From positions 24,536 to 88,535 of the forward strand of contig REDA01000031.1 of the NCBI GenBank assembly GCA_007693745.1: a stretch of 64,000 bases of DNA, written 5' to 3'. The DNA comes from Balneolaceae bacterium. GTDB lineage: Bacteria > Bacteroidota > Rhodothermia > Balneolales > Balneolaceae. The notes below the pieces were generated by a model. The model was not told where the DNA came from, ran no database searches, and was given only the letters and a program-made list of their open reading frames with translations. Numbering within the stretch: position 1 is the first letter of the stretch; every line of letters starts with the position of its first letter. The position numbers and the translations under genes are program-made. Of this stretch, positions 1 through 9,090 are shown in pieces.

Positions 1-1
1 A

Positions 2-1393
2 ACCAATGAAGTGGCTGAATTATTGCAGGAAACAATTGAATCGATGCCTTATGTCGAGACCGTTTACATGACTGTCGGGGGGTATTTCAGAGGCGGCCAG
101 CTGTCGATACGAGGGGGCATGATCGATATGGTGGTTCAGCTGGTGCCTCGCCGTGAACGAAGAGGGTATCCGGCAGAACAGTGGGTAACCGACCTGAACC
201 GGCAAATTTCTGCATTGGGATTGCCATTTATACAGAGACGGATCCGGGGACCAAGAATAGAGGGACTGCAGACCAGTCTTGTGGAGAGTGATATTGCCAT
301 CGGTTTTGTTGGCGATGATCTGAACCGGCTGGAGGAGCTGGCACGATCTGCTCTTTCCCATCTGGATCAAATCTCCGGCATCGCCAGCATTCAGGTTGGA
401 AGGGATCAGAAAATTCCTCAGCTCGTCCTGAATGTGGATGAGGAACGCGCCGCTGCCGCGCAGTTGTCATCCGCAGATATTGCACGGTTTCTTACAGAGG
501 CTGTGGAAGGGGTGGTTCCTACCCGTTATGTTGAGGGAGGATTTGAATATAATGTACGAATCAGATATCCCAGAGAGATTACTGGTGATCAATCCGGATT
601 GCGTCAACTGCATATTTCCAATGCTGTGGGACAAAGCGTTCCGCTTGGGAGCCTCGTGAGCTTTGAAGAAGTGACCGGGCCGGCTCATATCGAACGATTC
701 AATCAGATTCGGGTGGTTTGGCTCAACACCACTGTCAATCTCAATGAGGCAACTATCGGCCAGGCAGGCGACCAGATACGTACTGCACTTCGGGAATTTG
801 AGATGCCGGACGGCTACAGTATCGTTTATGCCGGGGAACAGGAAGCGATTGAAGAGGCAGGGAGATCACTTCAGCTGGCCATCCTGCTGGCCATATTTTT
901 CGTCTTTGTTGTGATGGCTGTTCAATATGAACGCATTTTCAGTCCGCTGGTCATTCTCACATCCCTCCCCTTTGCCCTGATCGGGGTGGCAGCTTCACTG
1001 TGGATCACCGGATTGTCACTCAGCGCCTCTGTGCTGATCGGGATCATCTTCCTTACAGGAATCGTGGTGAACAATGCAATTCTGCTGGTCGATTTTGCAG
1101 AAAAAAATCAAAAAGAGAGAGGAATGACACTCAGTGAAGCCATTCTGGAAGCCGGTTCGGTTCGGTTCAGGCCCATTTTGATGACAACACTCACCACAAT
1201 CTTCGGAATGCTGCCCCTCGCTATCGGGATGGGTGACGGACATGAAATTTTGCAGCCCCTGGCGGTTACTGTAATTGGCGGAATGATCGCGGGAACAGTG
1301 CTGACCCTGTTTCTGATTCCCGGAATATATACACTTCTCGGAGGCTGGCTGGAGTATTTTAAGAAAACGGATTCAATAAACAGTTTGAAATAA
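2..1393 (+). CDS. RND multidrug efflux permease, C-terminal part (5' end outside window)
   Basis: This is the C-terminal portion of an AcrB/MexB-type resistance-nodulation-division inner-membrane pump, which exports drugs or other amphiphiles using proton influx. The frame is open from base 2, so the GTG at 11 is not the real start; the gene begins before the window. Visible parts are the end of the periplasmic porter and docking domain (about residues 1-280), then the last transmembrane bundle: AILLAIFFVFVVMAVQYER, the SPLVILTSLPFALIG segment, GIIFLTGIVVNNAILLVDF, and the RFRPILMTTLTTIFGMLPLA loop-helix typical of the family. It ends with a short basic tail. A dispersed repeat copy follows 16 bp after the stop. 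No substrate can be assigned. Confidence 0.93.
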   Translation, partial: TNEVAELLQETIESMPYVETVYMTVGGYFRGGQLSIRGGMIDMVVQLVPRRERRGYPAEQWVTDLNRQISALGLPFIQRRIRGPRIEGLQTSLVESDIAIGFVGDDLNRLEELARSALSHLDQISGIASIQVGRDQKIPQLVLNVDEERAAAAQLSSADIARFLTEAVEGVVPTRYVEGGFEYNVRIRYPREITGDQSGLRQLHISNAVGQSVPLGSLVSFEEVTGPAHIERFNQIRVVWLNTTVNLNEATIGQAGDQIRTALREFEMPDGYSIVYAGEQEAIEEAGRSLQLAILLAIFFVFVVMAVQYERIFSPLVILTSLPFALIGVAASLWITGLSLSASVLIGIIFLTGIVVNNAILLVDFAEKNQKERGMTLSEAILEAGSVRFRPILMTTLTTIFGMLPLAIGMGDGHEILQPLAVTVIGGMIAGTVLTLFLIPGIYTLLGGWLEYFKKTDSINSLK

Positions 1394-1408
1394 ATCAAAA
1401 ACCAGAAC

Positions 1409-1546
1409 GGGGACTCGAAAAACCAGGGATTTTTCACAAGATCAAGGCGGAAGCAAATGTAAAACCGCAGCCTGTTTGCCAACCGTTAGGATTTTAACGT
1501 CGTGACATCGAAGGTAGTTGGCAAAAGAACAGTTTTACAAAGCCCC
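1409..1546 (-). repeat. Dispersed ~137-bp repeat, copy 1 (reverse orientation)
   Basis: A copy of the window-wide intergenic repeat, read on the minus strand. Read that way it starts GGGGCTTTGTAAAACTGTTC, contains the core blocks CGGTTGGCAAACAGGCTGCG and CGCCTTGATCTTGTG, and ends GGTTTTTCGAGTCCCC. The two ends are imperfect inverted repeats. It lies between the RND stop and the start of the T9SS protein gene, ending 20 bp before that ATG. It contains no ORF. Confidence 0.85.
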
Positions 1547-1566
1547 CCGGAAGAAAAAAGACAGAT

Positions 1567-3213
1567 ATGACAGCAGTAAACCATTTTTCCATCAAACAGT
1601 TTCTGAGTATCGCTTTCTGTTTGATGCTCTCCGGATTCTCTGTTCTGACGGCACAACAGAGCTCATTTCCCTATTCAGTGGAACTCAGGGAAGTTAGCAT
1701 TCCGGGGTTGCCGGGTTTTCACTCCTTTGCCTATGGACAGCATGACGGCAAATGGCTGATTGTCGGCGGGCGAACAGACGGAATTCACGCAAGGCAGCCG
1801 TTCGCTTCTTTTCCGCCAAATCATAACAATGAATATCTCTTTGCGATTGACCCTTCCACAGGAGAGTTCTCTGCAGAGAAACCTGTCGGACTTTCCGTTG
1901 GAATCAGAGAGCATCTGCAGTCCACAAATATGAATTTTCAGCAGGTTGGAGATACACTCTACATCATCGGTGGGTATGCTTTCAGTGAATCAGCCGGAGA
2001 TCACATAACATTCCCAAAACTTACTGCGATCGTTGTATCCGAGGCGATACAGCAAATTGAAGAAGGGAGGCTAACAGATGAAATATTTGGCCATCTTTAT
2101 GATGAACGGTTCGCAGTAACAGGCGGTCAGCTGGGTTTCATCGACGGGAAACTGATTCTGGTGGGAGGGCATCGGTTTGATGGACAGTACAACCCGAGAA
2201 ATATGCCCACCTTCCGGCAGGAATACACCCATGCCATTCAGATTTTCAATATTGAAACCGCCATTTCAGATCCTCAGATCTCATTCTATGAGAGAGTAGT
2301 TGATGAAGAGCATCTGCGCCGCAGAGACTATAATCTTGTCCCCTATCTCTTTCCGGATGGGGAGCCGGGTTATATGATATCAACAGGAGTATTTCAGCGC
2401 GGTGCCGATCTGCCTTTTCTCTACAATGTGGAAGTGGGAAAAGAGGGTTTTTATCGGCCTGTACCGGAATTTGACCAGCTGTTGAGTCACTATCACAGTC
2501 CGAAACTGTCTCTCTACGAGCAGGCGAGCGGAAGATTTCATATGCTCTTTTTTGGCGGCCTGGCGCAATTCTATTTCCAGGGAGATCAGTTGATACAGGA
2601 CGACCGGGTCCCGTTTGTGAACACGATCAGCCGGGTGACAAGAGATGCTAATGGGGTTTTTTCTGAGTATGCGCTTGCGCTTGAGATGCCCGGGCTGAAG
2701 GGGACCAGTGCAGAGTTTATTCCAAATCCCGGTATTCCAAAAAATGAGACAGGAGTGATTCTTGAAAATAGCATTATGGAAAGCAGGTTTTTGGCAGGTC
2801 ATATTGTCGGAGGTATTGATTCTCCAGTCCGCAATCCATTTGCAACCAATCAGACCCAGGTTACCAGCGCCAGTTATACAGTGTATGAGGTCTGGCTGGA
2901 AAGAGGAGGGTCTGCGGAAATCCCGGTAGATTCACACGGAAATAGCGATACTCAACTCCATCCGAACTATCCGAACCCCTTTTCTGAATCAACTACAATC
3001 CATTTTACAATAGGGCAGGACAGTCGGGTTCAGCTGGATCTCTTTTCTGTTCAGGGTTCAAAAATAGCAACGATTCTCTCAGCTCAAATGAATCAAGGTA
3101 CTCACCAGCTGCAGTTTGATTCAGGGAATCTCGCCAGTGGACTCTACCTGCTAAGAATGAGTGCCGAAGGTGTGATTCGAAACCGTGCAATACTACTCAG
3201 CAGGGCTGATTAG
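1567..3213 (+). CDS. Kelch-like beta-propeller protein with type IX secretion C-terminal domain
   Basis: A predicted exported protein of 548 residues. The N terminus has a long signal peptide (hydrophobic stretch around residues 12-28, ending near LTAQQ). The middle has repeated kelch-like GG motifs (IVGGRTDG, YIIGGYAF, LVGGHRFDG, FFGGLAQF), which suggests a beta-propeller. The last ~85 residues form a T9SS type A sorting domain: it opens with YPNPF, then beta strands such as VQLDLFSVQG, and a closing LASGLYLLRM motif. The protein is therefore likely secreted or attached to the cell surface through the type IX system. Ligand and function are unknown. A dispersed repeat copy ends 20 bp upstream of the ATG. 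Confidence 0.88.
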   Translation: MTAVNHFSIKQFLSIAFCLMLSGFSVLTAQQSSFPYSVELREVSIPGLPGFHSFAYGQHDGKWLIVGGRTDGIHARQPFASFPPNHNNEYLFAIDPSTGEFSAEKPVGLSVGIREHLQSTNMNFQQVGDTLYIIGGYAFSESAGDHITFPKLTAIVVSEAIQQIEEGRLTDEIFGHLYDERFAVTGGQLGFIDGKLILVGGHRFDGQYNPRNMPTFRQEYTHAIQIFNIETAISDPQISFYERVVDEEHLRRRDYNLVPYLFPDGEPGYMISTGVFQRGADLPFLYNVEVGKEGFYRPVPEFDQLLSHYHSPKLSLYEQASGRFHMLFFGGLAQFYFQGDQLIQDDRVPFVNTISRVTRDANGVFSEYALALEMPGLKGTSAEFIPNPGIPKNETGVILENSIMESRFLAGHIVGGIDSPVRNPFATNQTQVTSASYTVYEVWLERGGSAEIPVDSHGNSDTQLHPNYPNPFSESTTIHFTIGQDSRVQLDLFSVQGSKIATILSAQMNQGTHQLQFDSGNLASGLYLLRMSAEGVIRNRAILLSRAD

Positions 3214-3380
3214 AGTTCTGCAACGGAACGATGTTGCTTTTGATTCGGATACTTTCATTGAAGTATTTAATCCGGCTTAAGAGTACTGAAAACAGAGTTT
3301 AAATCCATTGCCCCATCTTGATAATTGCAGTGTGGTTTCGTACAATCGTTTTACAGGGCAATTCATTATTTCCTGAAATG

Positions 3381-3416
3381 GGGGCTTTGAAAAACCAGGA
3401 GTTTTTCAAAGTCTCC
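3381..3416. repeat. Minimal (internally deleted) copy of the dispersed repeat
   Basis: Only the two terminal inverted repeats remain: GGGGCTTTGAAAAAC, a 5-bp spacer CAGGA, then GTTTTTCAAAGTCTCC. It forms a near-perfect hairpin 5 bp in front of the next ORF's first ATG. The element is bracketed by the direct repeat GAAAT (left 3375-3379, right 3417-3421), which might be a target-site duplication. Confidence 0.75.
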
Positions 3417-3421
3417 GAAAT

Positions 3422-4468
3422 ATGAGTTACACGAATAGAATGATGAGCAGAACACACTTCCCGGCAGTTCTGTGTTATTTCCTGGCTTTTCTGGCAGGGT
3501 TATTCGGCCTCCCGGTTTACGGGCAGGTTTATCTGCCGCAGACACTTCACACGGCACCTGCATGGTCTCCCAATGGACATGAAATAGCCTTTGCTGCCTC
3601 GTACGGCGGTACATTTGATATCTATACTGTGGACATCTGGACAAGCAGACACCAGAAGGTTTCCAATCATCCGGCTAATGATCTCTACCCTTCATGGGCT
3701 CCAAACGGCAGGTGGATTTCCTACTATTCGGATCGCCCAAGCCGCTTCGGACCCTTTCCGCCCGAACGGGTGCTCTATAAGGTGCGCGGTCTTTATGAGA
3801 ATTATGCGCGCGACGGGTACAGGCCCTCCTGGTCGGTTGACGGCCGGACGATTGCAGCCCACCTTCGCAGTGAAAGGGGGAATTATGAAATCTACCTGAT
3901 GGACCGAAGAGGACGGAACCGAAGGCCGCTTACAGAGAACAGAGCCACAGATGTGCATCCGAAGTTCTCTCCGGACGGGAGCAGCATCCTGTTCATCTCA
4001 GACCGGGATTATCAGCCGGAAATCTATGTGATGGATGCGGATGGCCGGAATCAAACACGTTTAACCTGGTCCGATTCCTTTGATCTCGATCCGGTATGGT
4101 CACCCGACGGGCAACAGATCCTCTTTATATCGAACCGGGACGGCCCGTTTGATATTTTTGTGATGGACAGGGATGGAAGTAACCTGATTCGCCTGACCAA
4201 TTCACCCTCCATAGATATGGCGCCGGTATGGTCACCCGACGGATCTAAAATCCTGTTTTCATCGAATCGGAGCGGATATTTCGATCTTTATGTCATGAAC
4301 CGGGACGGATCATCACTGCAGCGTCTTACATCTGGCGAATATCATGAATATTACGGAAGCTGGTCGCCCCGTGGCAGCCGTATCGCCTATCTCTCCACCG
4401 AGCACGGAGACCCACATCTCTTCCTGATGAATGCAGACGGCTCAAGAAAGAGACAACTTACCCGCTGA
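3422..4468 (+). CDS. Exported TolB-like PD40 beta-propeller protein
   Basis: A 348-residue protein with an N-terminal signal peptide (hydrophobic stretch FPAVLCYFLAFLAGLFGL, processing probably near VYGQ). About seven PD40/WD40-like units follow, each with the pattern W(S/A)PDG..I.F.S.R....(I/L)(Y/F)VMD, for example at WSPNGHEIAF, FSPDGSSILF, WSPDGQQILF, WSPDGSKILF and WSPRGSRIAY. This is the propeller seen in TolB and DPP-family proteins. No TolB N-terminal domain or protease domain is present, so it is not the Tol-Pal TolB proper. ATGs at 3440 and 3443 are credible alternative starts and would give a more typical signal peptide. The minimal repeat hairpin is directly upstream. Function unknown; probably periplasmic or surface protein-protein interaction. 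Confidence 0.85.
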   Translation: MSYTNRMMSRTHFPAVLCYFLAFLAGLFGLPVYGQVYLPQTLHTAPAWSPNGHEIAFAASYGGTFDIYTVDIWTSRHQKVSNHPANDLYPSWAPNGRWISYYSDRPSRFGPFPPERVLYKVRGLYENYARDGYRPSWSVDGRTIAAHLRSERGNYEIYLMDRRGRNRRPLTENRATDVHPKFSPDGSSILFISDRDYQPEIYVMDADGRNQTRLTWSDSFDLDPVWSPDGQQILFISNRDGPFDIFVMDRDGSNLIRLTNSPSIDMAPVWSPDGSKILFSSNRSGYFDLYVMNRDGSSLQRLTSGEYHEYYGSWSPRGSRIAYLSTEHGDPHLFLMNADGSRKRQLTR

Positions 4469-4532
4469 CTGCTGCTTACGCACGGCAACGGGTCAGAGAT
4501 TGCGACAGGGCTGCAGAGGTTGTTGTTAGGGC

Positions 4533-5111
4533 CTATTCAGAAAGAGTAAGTTCTGCCCTGAAACGGGGTTCACTGTGTCTTTCCAGGTAATAGACGAATG
4601 TTCCTGTTTCCAGATCCATTTCCATCATCCAGACGTTCGTCGTCGCCTCCGGGATCATCTCAGCAGTGGCTTCATCAGCCGGGAAGAACTGCCGGGTTGC
4701 ACTTCCCCGCTCATCGGCATAACCGCCGTAACCGGAAAGATTATCCTCTCCAAGCTCTTCAGGCGTTTTATCTCCAACATGGTCATGATAGAGATGAAGG
4801 CCGTTTTCACGCATGGAAAGTACCCAGGTCGCATGCCAGGTGTCAGACTCCCGAAGGAAATCAACTTTGATATATTCGTCGGTACAGGTTTTTACGACAG
4901 CCCGGAGTTCATTGCCTGTAAGGACGTGTTCACCATCTTCCGGATAGGTGGACTCACCGGCAAAGGTTTCTCCGCAGAGCGAAAATAGAGTGGCAAAAAA
5001 CTGCTCCTGTGGTGATTCGGCGGGGAGGGTTGGAGTCAGTTCAGTCGTATCTTCACCTGTACAGGAGAAAAAGATGAGAAAAGAGAATAAAAGCAGAAGA
5101 GAAGGTTTCAT
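4533..5111 (-). CDS. Hypothetical lipoprotein
   Basis: A 192-residue protein with a lipoprotein signal: short basic start, hydrophobic LLLLFSFLIFF, then lipobox FFSC with the cysteine at residue 16. The mature part is acidic and rich in Glu, Thr and aromatic residues, with motifs such as HLYHDHVGDKTPEELGEDN, GYGGYADERGSATRQFF and VWMMEMDLETGTFVYYLER. It does not match a family I can name. It is convergent with the TolB-like gene, 64 bp away. Likely anchored in the outer or inner membrane; function unknown. Confidence 0.78.
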   Translation of the reverse strand: MKPSLLLLFSFLIFFSCTGEDTTELTPTLPAESPQEQFFATLFSLCGETFAGESTYPEDGEHVLTGNELRAVVKTCTDEYIKVDFLRESDTWHATWVLSMRENGLHLYHDHVGDKTPEELGEDNLSGYGGYADERGSATRQFFPADEATAEMIPEATTNVWMMEMDLETGTFVYYLERHSEPRFRAELTLSE

Positions 5112-5415
5112 CAGATCGTAGTTTCAGGATTGGAGGATTATTTTAGATATGTGAGCAGAGTCAGGTTGTCAGCTCTCGTGATAACCGCTCTGCCGCACTG
5201 AAGATCAGAAATTATTTGAACAGATGATTTCAAAATTTACAAAGTGATCAACAGTGCTAAAAATGAGCATTCATTTTCTTAAATCCAAAAAGTGTATCTT
5301 TCAACACGCTGCAAACGGGTGTATCACAAGCTCCGATTGAAATTGGCTGTGAAACGAATGGTTGAACACTGTTTTCGATTAAGGTAATGGAAATCTGATT
5401 CAGTAACGGAAAAAC
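5112..5415. other. Intergenic region, no gene seen
   Basis: About 300 bp between the lipoprotein gene start and the small hypothetical gene, so it probably holds divergent promoters. The only motif I see is TATCTTTC near 5297, a partial match to the Bacteroidota -7 box TAnnTTTG. It is about 120 bp from the downstream ATG. No strong hairpin or repeat copy. Confidence 0.35.
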
Positions 5416-5655
5416 ATGACAGAAGAGAATCAAAACAAGGAAATTGAATCCTATAAGCTCGGTGATATTCGCGTTGTGATTACCGAGACAGAAGACCCTG
5501 TCCGGCTCAATGTTGAGTGTAATGACGGATCGTACAGATCCTCTTTCAGGGTGCGGCGTTATGAGTATGAAAACTACAAACGCCACATGAATCAGACCAT
5601 CACAAAAGCGTACAAAAAGCAGTATGAAACGTCTGATCAAAAAGATGTTTCATAG
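5416..5655 (+). CDS. Small hypothetical protein (79 aa)
   Basis: A 79-residue charged protein beginning MTEENQNKEIESYKLGDI. It has a likely short beta-rich core (DIRVVITETEDPVRLNVEC, then YRSSFRVRRYEYENYK) followed by a basic helical C terminus. No signal peptide or membrane segment, so probably cytoplasmic. It is convergent with queA, 7 bp apart. The composition, with alternating charge and a plausible fold pattern, supports coding. A longer antisense frame exists over the same bases but reads like non-coding sequence. I do not recognise the family. Confidence 0.6.
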   Translation: MTEENQNKEIESYKLGDIRVVITETEDPVRLNVECNDGSYRSSFRVRRYEYENYKRHMNQTITKAYKKQYETSDQKDVS

Positions 5656-5662
5656 CCGGGTT

Positions 5663-6667
5663 CTAAAGAATAAGCATGGCATCCCCGAAGGAGTAGAACC
5701 GGTATTTTTTCTCAATTGCGTGCTTGTAAAGCCTCTTCACTTCTTCAAATCCTGCAAAAGCTGAAATCAGCATTAACAGGGTGCTTTTCGGCAGATGGAA
5801 GTTGGTGATCAGATGATCTGCAGCTTTAAACTGGTACCCGGGTGTGATGAAAATATCTGTTTGCCCGCTGCAGGCAGAAAATAATTTGTCGTCACCGGCA
5901 ACCGATTCGAGTACCCGCAGGCTGGTTGTGCCCACAGCAGTGATTGAGCGCGCAGCGTTCAGTCCGGCAGCCTGTTCCGGTGTGATACGATACCATTCGG
6001 AGTGCATGGAGTGTTCTTCAATCAGTTCTGTTTTTACCGGTGCAAACGTTCCAAGCCCAACATGGAGTGTGAGTTCAGCGAATTGAAATCCCTTGTCTCT
6101 TATTTTATCCATCAGGCCGGCAGTGAAATGGAGTCCGGCAGTAGGAGCCGCCTTGCTTCCCTCATCTTTGGCAAAAAGAGTCTGATACCGGCCCGACAGA
6201 GATTCTTCGGTTTCAATGTATGGCGGGAAGGGGGTTCTTCTGAACGGATCGAATAACGGGTGATCGATTGGTTTGCTGAGCTGAAGAGTTCTCACACCGT
6301 CTGGTGCGATGTGAGTGGTTTCAACGGTTATCCCCTCAGCCACGGCTCTTCTGCTTCCTTGCCTGAATTTTTTCCCGGGCCTGACCATCGCTTCCACACT
6401 ATGCGGATTGAGGGTTTTTGTGACAAAGATTTCGGTCTTTCCCTGATCGAATAGGAGACGGCACTTTTCTACTTTGCTATTATTAACGACCAGGCTGGTG
6501 CCGGGTGACAGGTAGCGATCTATATTATAGAAATAGTCGTCGGAAATACTCTGATTGGATCGATCATACACCAGAAGCCTCGAGTGATCTCTGGGGGTTG
6601 CAGGGATCTGCGCGATGAGCTCATCAGGGAGGTGATAGTCGAAATCACTTAGTGTGTAACGTCTCAC
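5663..6667 (-). CDS. queA: S-adenosylmethionine:tRNA ribosyltransferase-isomerase
   Basis: QueA transfers and isomerises the ribosyl part of AdoMet onto 7-aminomethyl-7-deazaguanine in tRNA, giving epoxyqueuosine at the wobble position of GUN anticodons. The 334-residue length is normal. Family motifs are visible: N-terminal DYHLPDELIAQIPATPRD, VVNNSKV, the PTAGLHFT loop, HVGLGTFAPV, and the C-terminal DHLITNFHLPKSTLLML with FAGFEEV. It is the last gene of a minus-strand operon, 4 bp after dxs. Its AdoMet substrate is made by metK elsewhere in this window. Confidence 0.97.
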   Translation of the reverse strand: MRRYTLSDFDYHLPDELIAQIPATPRDHSRLLVYDRSNQSISDDYFYNIDRYLSPGTSLVVNNSKVEKCRLLFDQGKTEIFVTKTLNPHSVEAMVRPGKKFRQGSRRAVAEGITVETTHIAPDGVRTLQLSKPIDHPLFDPFRRTPFPPYIETEESLSGRYQTLFAKDEGSKAAPTAGLHFTAGLMDKIRDKGFQFAELTLHVGLGTFAPVKTELIEEHSMHSEWYRITPEQAAGLNAARSITAVGTTSLRVLESVAGDDKLFSACSGQTDIFITPGYQFKAADHLITNFHLPKSTLLMLISAFAGFEEVKRLYKHAIEKKYRFYSFGDAMLIL

Positions 6668-6671
6668 ATTT

Positions 6672-8597
6672 TTACTCCTTGACAGACACTCCCAGCGAGT
6701 ACCGTACCTCTTCGGCTATCCCTGCGGGACCGATTCCTGCTTCATCATGAAGCTGCCGCTGTGTCCCGTGTTCGATGATGGCATCCGGTACGCCCATGAT
6801 TTTTACAGGAACGGACGCACCCTTTTCAGCCACATATTCGGCAACAGCAGAACCGAACCCTCCAAGTTTGGCACCATCTTCAATCGTAATGATCTGATGA
6901 TAGGAGGAAAGTATGCGGTCGATTAGATCTGTATCCAGTGGCTTGGCGAACCGCATGTCGGCGTGACCTATTTGAATTCCCTCCTCTTCAAGAAGAGCTG
7001 CGGCTTCCGTCACATATTTTCCAATGGGACCAAAGCTTAGCACAGCAACTTTGTCTCCTTCCTGCAGCATTACACCCCGGCCAATTTCAACCGGTTCGAA
7101 TCCTTCTCTGACTACCATACCGGTGGATGCGCCACGCGGATAGCGGATTGCCCAGGAGGCCTCATTGTGGATAGAAGCGGTGTAAAGCATGTCGCGTAAC
7201 TCCTGCTCATTTAACGGAGAGGAGAGGATCATGTTGGGAACCGTCCTGAGAAAAGCAACATCATAAAGTCCGTGGTGAGTGGGGCCATCTGCCCCTACAA
7301 GGCCCGCCCGGTCGATACAGAAGACGACCGGAAGTTTCTGTATGGCAACATCGTGGATTACCTGATCGTAGGCACGTTGCAGGAAAGTCGAATAGAGTGC
7401 CGCGAAAGGTTTTTTCCCCTGTGTTGCAAGTCCGGCAGCAAACGTTACGGCGTGTTGTTCGGCAATACCGACGTCGAACGATCTTTCGGGATATGTCTTC
7501 ATCATGGGCCAGAGGCTGGAACCACTCGGCATTGCCGGTGTGATGGCCACAATATCTTCGTTCATGGCAGCAAGTTCCACCAGGGTATCGCCAAAAACGT
7601 CCTGGTATTTTGGTGCGGATGGCTTGCCATTGGACACAGGATTGAGAGATTTACCTGTAATTTTATCAAACGGACTGCTTTGTGCATGCCACTTGGTCTG
7701 TTCACGTTCGGCAGGTGCAAATCCCTTGCCCTTTACGGTAACAATATGAAGGAGTTTGGGTCCTGATACAGCCCTGAGGTCTTCAAGATGCCTTCTGAGA
7801 GTATCCACATTGTGGCCGTCAACCGGGCCGTAGTATTTAAATCCAAGTGCATGAAACAGAGCTCCAGGGGTTATGGCTGCTGTCATCACCCGTTCCAGTC
7901 TGGATGCAGCCTTACGCATGGTATCGCCTGCCGACTTAAAATGACCGAGCAGATCGTACACTTCATCCCTCATCTTATTGAAGGTTTTGCTGGTGGTGAT
8001 TTCAGCGAGATACTCTTTGAGTGCTCCTACATTGGGGTCAATGGACATATTATTGTCATTCAGGATCACCAAAAGATCTGAATTGAGCGCACCGGCATTG
8101 TTCATGGCTTCAAAAGCCATGCCTCCGGTCATGGCACCGTCACCGATAATGGATACAATCTTTTTGTCACTTTTATCAAGATCTCTGGCAATCGCCATGC
8201 CGAGTCCGGCAGAAATGGAAGTGCTTGAGTGGCCTACTCCAAAAGCGTCATATTCACTTTCTGTTCGTTTAGGAAAACCGGAAAGACCGAGATATTTTCG
8301 ATTTGTGTGAAACTCCTCTCTTCTGCCGGTGAGAATTTTATGTCCGTATGCCTGATGTCCCACATCCCAGATGAGCTGATCTTCGGGAGTGTTGTAAACG
8401 TAGTGCAGTGCAACGGTCAGTTCAACCACGCCGAGACTGGCTCCAAAATGGCCGCCATAAACTGATACGGTATCAATGATATATTCCCTGAGTTCGTCAC
8501 AAACCTGCTGTAACTGATCGGCGGAAAGGGATTTCAGATCGGCAGGAGAGTGGATATTTTTAAGAAGCGGGCCTGCTTCCGGGATGGTTGAATCCAT
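6672..8597 (-). CDS. dxs: 1-deoxy-D-xylulose-5-phosphate synthase
   Basis: DXS condenses pyruvate and glyceraldehyde-3-phosphate with thiamine diphosphate, the first step of the MEP isoprenoid pathway. The protein is 641 residues from the ATG at 8597. An in-frame ATG exists at 8651, but it would overlap xseB by about 50 bp and add a non-conserved extension, so I chose 8597, one base after the xseB stop. Motifs: IGDGAMTGGMAFEAMNNAG followed by LNDNNMSID (ThDP/Mg binding), VDGHNVDTL, VGIAEQHAVTFAAGLA (catalytic Glu region) and DRAGLVGADGPTHHG. Middle gene of xseB-dxs-queA. Confidence 0.97.
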   Translation of the reverse strand: MDSTIPEAGPLLKNIHSPADLKSLSADQLQQVCDELREYIIDTVSVYGGHFGASLGVVELTVALHYVYNTPEDQLIWDVGHQAYGHKILTGRREEFHTNRKYLGLSGFPKRTESEYDAFGVGHSSTSISAGLGMAIARDLDKSDKKIVSIIGDGAMTGGMAFEAMNNAGALNSDLLVILNDNNMSIDPNVGALKEYLAEITTSKTFNKMRDEVYDLLGHFKSAGDTMRKAASRLERVMTAAITPGALFHALGFKYYGPVDGHNVDTLRRHLEDLRAVSGPKLLHIVTVKGKGFAPAEREQTKWHAQSSPFDKITGKSLNPVSNGKPSAPKYQDVFGDTLVELAAMNEDIVAITPAMPSGSSLWPMMKTYPERSFDVGIAEQHAVTFAAGLATQGKKPFAALYSTFLQRAYDQVIHDVAIQKLPVVFCIDRAGLVGADGPTHHGLYDVAFLRTVPNMILSSPLNEQELRDMLYTASIHNEASWAIRYPRGASTGMVVREGFEPVEIGRGVMLQEGDKVAVLSFGPIGKYVTEAAALLEEEGIQIGHADMRFAKPLDTDLIDRILSSYHQIITIEDGAKLGGFGSAVAEYVAEKGASVPVKIMGVPDAIIEHGTQRQLHDEAGIGPAGIAEEVRYSLGVSVKE

Positions 8598-8598
8598 A

Positions 8599-8823
8599 TT
8601 ATGAGTCGGCTTTGTTATCATCGAGGGTGTCGGAGGTTTCCAGCTTCTCAATCCTTAAAGATGCATTTTCAAGGGTTTCCATGCAATATTTAGAGAGTTT
8701 GAGTCCTTCTTCATACAATTCTACTGAATTTTCAAGTGAAATCTCCTGATCTCCGAGAGCTTCCACAATGGTCTCCAGTTTCTGTAAAGCTTCTTCGAAC
8801 CCCTGCCGTTCCTTTGATACCAT
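8599..8823 (-). CDS. xseB: Exodeoxyribonuclease VII small subunit
   Basis: XseB is the small helical subunit that coats the XseA large subunit of exonuclease VII, a single-strand DNA exonuclease. The 74-residue protein has the family pattern FEEALQKLETIVEALGDQEISLENSVELYEEG in two predicted helices, then LKLSKYCMETLENA. xseA is not in this window. It is the first gene of the minus-strand operon with dxs, with only one base between its stop and the dxs ATG. The xseB-dxs link is common in bacteria. Confidence 0.93.
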   Translation of the reverse strand: MVSKERQGFEEALQKLETIVEALGDQEISLENSVELYEEGLKLSKYCMETLENASLRIEKLETSDTLDDNKADS

Positions 8824-8880
8824 AATTAATTTTTTATCCGGTAAAAATTTGAATCTGTCCAGGCAGATGCAGTTTCTTAT

Positions 8881-8926
8881 CTGATCATCTCAAATTGCTG
8901 ATTATGGTTCATTTTGAGATGATCAG
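8881..8926. repeat. Perfect 14-bp inverted repeat (hairpin) in the xseB-radC divergent region
   Basis: Arms CTGATCATCTCAAA (8881-8894) and TTTGAGATGATCAG (8913-8926) pair perfectly across an 18-base loop; pairing extends imperfectly by a few bases. There is no T-run, so it is not a standard terminator. It is about 58 bp upstream of xseB and 360 bp upstream of radC. It could be an operator, an RNA hairpin or a remnant of a small repeat. Confidence 0.6.
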
Positions 8927-9090
8927 GTTATCAGCTTTGAATTATCTTAACCTATCCCGAACAGTGCTATATGATCAGTCATTCATCAGGCTGTACAATC
9001 AATAAATCGGTTCCATATCTCTGTAAGATAATTGAATCCACAGTAAAATAAATATGAATATCTGAACCGGTTCGATTCAGTAAGAAAGAG

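Noticed and set aside
5257..5640. Long minus-strand frame opposite the 79-aa gene
   Set aside because: Its composition and hydrophobic but motif-free sequence suggest an antisense shadow; the plus frame has a better start and charged soluble pattern.
8597..8651. Longer dxs start at the ATG 8651
   Set aside because: It would overlap xseB and add a non-conserved extension; the ATG at 8597, one base after the xseB stop, fits the family.
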